This document shows positions 7,980 through 10,435 of a stretch of 10,435 nucleotides of DNA, piece after piece. The notes beneath the pieces were generated by a model. The model ran no database searches and was not told where the DNA came from. It worked only from the letters and a program-made list of their open reading frames with translations. Made by a program: the position numbers and the translations under genes. This DNA comes from Pseudomonas sp. (GTDB taxonomy: Bacteria > Pseudomonadota > Gammaproteobacteria > Pseudomonadales > Pseudomonadaceae). Numbering within the stretch: the first letter of the stretch is position 1; each line of letters begins with the position of its first letter. The stretch spans positions 1 through 10,435 of the forward strand of contig DNMQ01000058.1 of the NCBI GenBank assembly GCA_003488145.1, in the 5' to 3' direction.

Positions 7980-8498
7980 TTAACGCCCGGCCTCGCAAAT
8001 AGCCTGATAAAGCGGTGAATCGGCTTCCAGCTCGGTAAGCGTTTCGATCTTCGCCTGGCCGGCTTCATTCAGTCTGAACATCGCCCGCTCGGTGCAGATC
8101 AGCTGATAGCTGGCGCTCTTCACGATCGACGTCAGGTGTTGCTTCTCGAAACGGTACAGCACGAAGCGGCCGAGACGGCCCTGTTCGGTGTCCTGCACCT
8201 GAGCGTTCGCGCCGTCCAGCACCGTATAGGCCAGCGGCATCGGATAGATCATCGTCCACGGGCGCCAGAGCATTTCGCCCTCTTCGCTCATGACCACCAG
8301 CGATCCTTCCGGCAGACGTGCTTGCTTGGTTTCGAACCAGGTGTACTCGTAATGGATGGTGTAACTCAGCATGCCCAGACCGGCGCAGACGGGAATGATC
8401 CATTTCGGCAGTCGCTTACGCGTCAGTGAGCGCAACAGCAGGCCGATACCGGCTCCCGCCACACCTGCGACGATTGCCGCGATTAAATGCCAGAACAT
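7980..8498 (-). CDS. Hypothetical two-helix membrane protein
   Basis: No function is recognised. A 172-residue protein with two N-terminal membrane helices (about 3-22 and 32-48) joined by a short basic loop (RSLTRKRLPK), followed by a soluble domain of about 120 residues. By the positive-inside rule the loop is cytoplasmic and the C-terminal domain periplasmic. That domain holds Cys135 and Cys168, which could form a disulfide. ATG at 8498 is chosen because GGGGAG (8505-8510) is 6 nt upstream; an in-frame TTG at 8504 abuts that ribosome site and is rejected. The gene is on the symporter strand, about 100 nt beyond its stop, and just past its terminator, so it depends on readthrough or on a promoter inside the 8499-8596 gap. 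Codon bias matches its neighbours. Confident as a gene, unknown as to role. Confidence 0.8.
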   Translation of the reverse strand: MFWHLIAAIVAGVAGAGIGLLLRSLTRKRLPKWIIPVCAGLGMLSYTIHYEYTWFETKQARLPEGSLVVMSEEGEMLWRPWTMIYPMPLAYTVLDGANAQVQDTEQGRLGRFVLYRFEKQHLTSIVKSASYQLICTERAMFRLNEAGQAKIETLTELEADSPLYQAICEAGR

Positions 8499-8504
8499 AT
8501 ACAA

Positions 8505-8510
8505 CTCCCC
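8505..8510 (-). promoter_or_regulatory. Ribosome binding site deciding the start of the membrane protein
   Basis: Minus-strand GGGGAG, 6 nt before ATG at 8498. It begins only 2 nt after the U-tract of the symporter terminator, which fixes the start at the ATG rather than the TTG at 8504 and leaves no room for a promoter between the terminator and the gene. Confidence 0.75.
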
Positions 8511-8512
8511 CT

Positions 8513-8543
8513 AAAAAAATCGGGCTTCCATATGGAAGCCCGA
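8513..8543 (-). terminator. Rho-independent terminator of the symporter operon
   Basis: A perfect 24-bp palindrome (8520-8543): minus strand TCGGGCTTCC, loop ATAT, GGAAGCCCGA, followed on that strand by seven T residues (8519-8513). It begins 54 nt after the symporter stop codon. The plus strand has no T run after the hairpin, so orientation is clear: it ends minus-strand transcripts coming from the symporter. Confidence 0.92.
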
Positions 8544-8596
8544 CTTCTACCTCAACCTTGTGTCAGAGCAGGTCTGACGTCCGGCTGCATTATCAG

Positions 8597-10366
8597 TTAG
8601 TGATCAAGTGCAACGCCAGCACCCTTCGGGGTACGAACGCTCTCGACCAGATCCTGAATCTCCTGCGGCGGAGCTTCGGTAGCCATCGAAACAGCATAGG
8701 CAACAGCGAAGTTCAGCACGGCACCCACGGCACCGAAGGCCTGCGGGGAGATACCCATCCACCACTGATCAGGCGTGTTCGGGATGCTTGCAGTGCCAGG
8801 GATGAAGAACCAGCCCAGGTACAGGAAGATGTACACGGCGGTGGAGATCACACCAACCAACATCCCCGCAACAGCACCCTTGCTGTTCACGCGCTTGGAG
8901 AAGATACCCATCATCAGTGCCGGGAACAGGCTCGCTGCCGCAAGACCGAACGCCAGTGCCACCACCTGCGCGGCGAAGCCCGGTGGATTCAGACCCAGCC
9001 AGGTTGCCAGCAGAATCGCTGCCGTCATGGACAGACGAGCGGCCAGCATCTCGTTCTTCTCGCTGATCTTCGGATTGATGAGTGTCTTGATCAGGTCATG
9101 ACTGATGGCAGACGAAATCGCCAGCAGCAGACCCGCAGCAGTCGAGAGCGCAGCAGCGATAGCACCCGCAGCGATCAGACCGATGACCCAGCCTGGCAGG
9201 TTGGCGATTTCCGGGTTGGCCAGAACGATGATGTCGTTGTTCACGGTCAGCTCGTTGCCGGTCCAGCCACGCTCAGTAGCGGTCGGAGTAAAGGCGGCGT
9301 TGGCGTCGTTGTACATCTGCACACGACCGTCGGCGTTCTTGTCTTCCCACTTGATCAGACCGGTACGTTCCCAGGTCTGCACCCACTCAGGACGATCTTC
9401 GTAGCGGATCGCTTCAGCCTGCGGGCCTTCCGGATAGATGGTGTTCACCAAGTTCAAACGCGCCATCGAGCCAACGGCCGGGGCGGTGAGGTACAGCAGG
9501 GCAATGAAGACCAGGGTCCAGCCAGCGGACCAGCGAGCATCAGCTACCTTCGGTACGGTGAAGAAGCGAATGATCACGTGCGGCAGACCAGCGGTACCGA
9601 TCATCAGCGACAGGGTGAACAGGAACATGTTCAGCTTGTTGTCGACGTCAGCGGTATACGCGGTGAAACCGAGGTCAGTAACCACCTGGTTCAATTTTTC
9701 GAGCAGCGGCAGACCGGACTCGGTATGAGTGCTGAACATGCCGAACATCGGGATCGGGTTGCCAGTCAGCTGCATGGCAATGAACACGGCCGGAATGGTG
9801 TAGGCGATGATCAGAACCACGTACTGCGCCACCTGGGTGTAGGTGATGCCCTTCATGCCGCCGAATACGGCGTAGGCGAACACGATCGCGGCAGCGATCC
9901 AGATACCAGCGGAGTTACTCACTTCCAGGAAGCGGGAGAATGCCACGCCAGCACCAGCCATCTGACCGATTACGTAGGTAACGGAGATGAGGATGAGGCA
10001 GACGACAGCTACCAGGCGAGCGCCACGGCTGTAGAAACGGTCACCGATGAAGTCCGGTACGGTGAACTTGCCGAACTTACGCAGGTAGGGTGCCAGCAGC
10101 ATCGCCAGCAGCACGTAGCCACCGGTCCAGCCCATCAGGTAGACGGAAGTGGCATAACCACCGGAGGCGATCAGACCCGCCATGGAAATGAAGGAAGCTG
10201 CAGACATCCAGTCTGCCGCCGTTGCCATGCCGTTGGTGACCGGATGAACACCACCACCAGCGACATAGAACTCTTTAGTTGACCCGGCGCGAGCCCAGAC
10301 CGCGATCCCGATATAGAGCAGGAACGAGGCGCCCACGAACATCATGTTGATCCAATATTGGCTCAT
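8597..10366 (-). CDS. Sodium/solute symporter large subunit, VC_2705 subfamily (ActP-like acetate/monocarboxylate symporter)
   Basis: A 589-residue inner-membrane transporter of the SSS/SLC5 family, expected to import acetate or a similar short carboxylate with sodium. The family N-terminal signature is clear: TKEFYVAGGGVHPVTNG (30-46), then ATAADWMSAASFISMAGLI. The sodium-site signature LSTAAGLLLAISSAISHDL is at 407-425, with Ser408 and Thr409 at the Na2 positions. Many hydrophobic helices are visible. A hydrophilic insertion (about 311-388) contains DKNADGRVQMYND (342-354), resembling an EF-hand loop. Length exceeds E. coli ActP (about 549). That, the insertion and the DUF4212-like partner point to the VC_2705 two-component subfamily rather than the YjcH/ActP (DUF485) type. 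ATG 10366 has GAGGAG 8 nt upstream. It follows the small subunit by 5 nt and ends at a strong terminator. The promoter is outside the window. Annotation pipelines commonly call these proteins cation acetate symporter (actP). Confidence 0.93.
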   Translation of the reverse strand: MSQYWINMMFVGASFLLYIGIAVWARAGSTKEFYVAGGGVHPVTNGMATAADWMSAASFISMAGLIASGGYATSVYLMGWTGGYVLLAMLLAPYLRKFGKFTVPDFIGDRFYSRGARLVAVVCLILISVTYVIGQMAGAGVAFSRFLEVSNSAGIWIAAAIVFAYAVFGGMKGITYTQVAQYVVLIIAYTIPAVFIAMQLTGNPIPMFGMFSTHTESGLPLLEKLNQVVTDLGFTAYTADVDNKLNMFLFTLSLMIGTAGLPHVIIRFFTVPKVADARWSAGWTLVFIALLYLTAPAVGSMARLNLVNTIYPEGPQAEAIRYEDRPEWVQTWERTGLIKWEDKNADGRVQMYNDANAAFTPTATERGWTGNELTVNNDIIVLANPEIANLPGWVIGLIAAGAIAAALSTAAGLLLAISSAISHDLIKTLINPKISEKNEMLAARLSMTAAILLATWLGLNPPGFAAQVVALAFGLAAASLFPALMMGIFSKRVNSKGAVAGMLVGVISTAVYIFLYLGWFFIPGTASIPNTPDQWWMGISPQAFGAVGAVLNFAVAYAVSMATEAPPQEIQDLVESVRTPKGAGVALDH

Positions 10367-10371
10367 TGTGG

Positions 10372-10435
10372 TTACTCCTCAACCCCGAATTCCTTGTCCA
10401 GTTTGTTCAGCCGCCACGCGTAGTGGAAGATGATC
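10372..10435 (-). CDS. Symporter small subunit, DUF4212-like (only C-terminus in window)
   Basis: Only the last 20 residues and TAA stop are present: IIFHYAWRLNKLDKEFGVEE. The pattern YAWRxNKLDxxFxVxE matches, from memory, the C-terminal end of the DUF4212 (probable solute:sodium symporter small subunit) family. Those proteins are about 85-90 residues with two membrane helices. It is paired, 5 nt apart, with the large subunit. A DUF485 (YjcH) protein is the alternative, but that family does not usually end this way. The start, promoter and any upstream regulator lie beyond the window edge. Confidence 0.72.
   Translation of the reverse strand, partial: IIFHYAWRLNKLDKEFGVEE
10375..10380 (-). 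promoter_or_regulatory. Ribosome binding site of the symporter, inside the small-subunit gene
   Basis: Minus-strand GAGGAG, 8 nt before the symporter ATG. The same six bases are the last two sense codons (Glu-Glu) of the upstream small-subunit gene, so ribosomes ending translation there sit on the symporter start. This fits coupled, stoichiometric synthesis of the two subunits. Confidence 0.8.

Noticed and set aside
7772..8068. 98-codon minus-strand frame spanning the convergent gap
   Set aside because: It overlaps both flanking real genes, is Arg/Pro/Ser-rich, and has no good ribosome site.
8426..10282. 618-codon plus-strand open frame opposite the symporter
   Set aside because: It is wholly antisense to a clearly recognised transporter. 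The translation is rich in His, Gln, Arg and Gly with no domain, and its openness follows from the GC-biased codons of the real gene.

Overview
The window looks like a chromosomal segment of a fluorescent- or stutzeri-type pseudomonad (Pseudomonas/Stutzerimonas). The grounds are high GC with strong G/C third-position bias, a malate synthase G, a Pseudomonas-style chemoreceptor, and a DUF294 / DEDDh exonuclease pair beside a sodium:acetate-type symporter. I recall that last arrangement from pseudomonads and related gammaproteobacteria. The genus is an inference from gene content only. No mobile element, CRISPR array, tRNA or rRNA was seen.

Layout, left to right. (1) 1-1530, plus: the 3' two thirds of glcB (malate synthase G), closed by a strong intrinsic terminator (1552-1576). 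(2) 1602-5018, plus: a probable three-gene unit. It starts with a good match to a sigma-28 (FliA) flagellar promoter, followed by a transmembrane methyl-accepting chemotaxis protein, an outer-membrane porin 19 nt later, a tiny periplasmic phosphate-binding-protein-like protein 11 nt later, and a strong terminator. (3) 5159-7785, plus: a four-module signalling protein (cyclic-nucleotide-binding fold, two CBS motifs, DUF294 nucleotidyltransferase, DUF294 C-terminal region), overlapping by ATGA with a DEDDh 3'-5' exonuclease. (4) 7786-7979: a convergent intergenic gap with a 10-bp hairpin. (5) 10435-7980, minus: the end of a DUF4212 symporter small subunit, the sodium/solute symporter large subunit (VC_2705 subfamily, ActP-like), a terminator, and a small two-helix membrane protein of unknown function.

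Two themes emerge. The first is C2 metabolism: the symporter probably brings in acetate or a similar short carboxylate, and malate synthase G condenses acetyl-CoA with glyoxylate. The DUF294/exonuclease pair sits convergent to the symporter and may be regulatory, but its biochemistry is not established here. The second is the chemoreceptor-porin-binding-protein cassette, apparently under flagellar control, which could be a combined sensing and uptake module for an unidentified solute. That cassette and the DUF294/exonuclease pair are the most interesting parts of the window. All very long reverse-frame ORFs are shadows of these genes.
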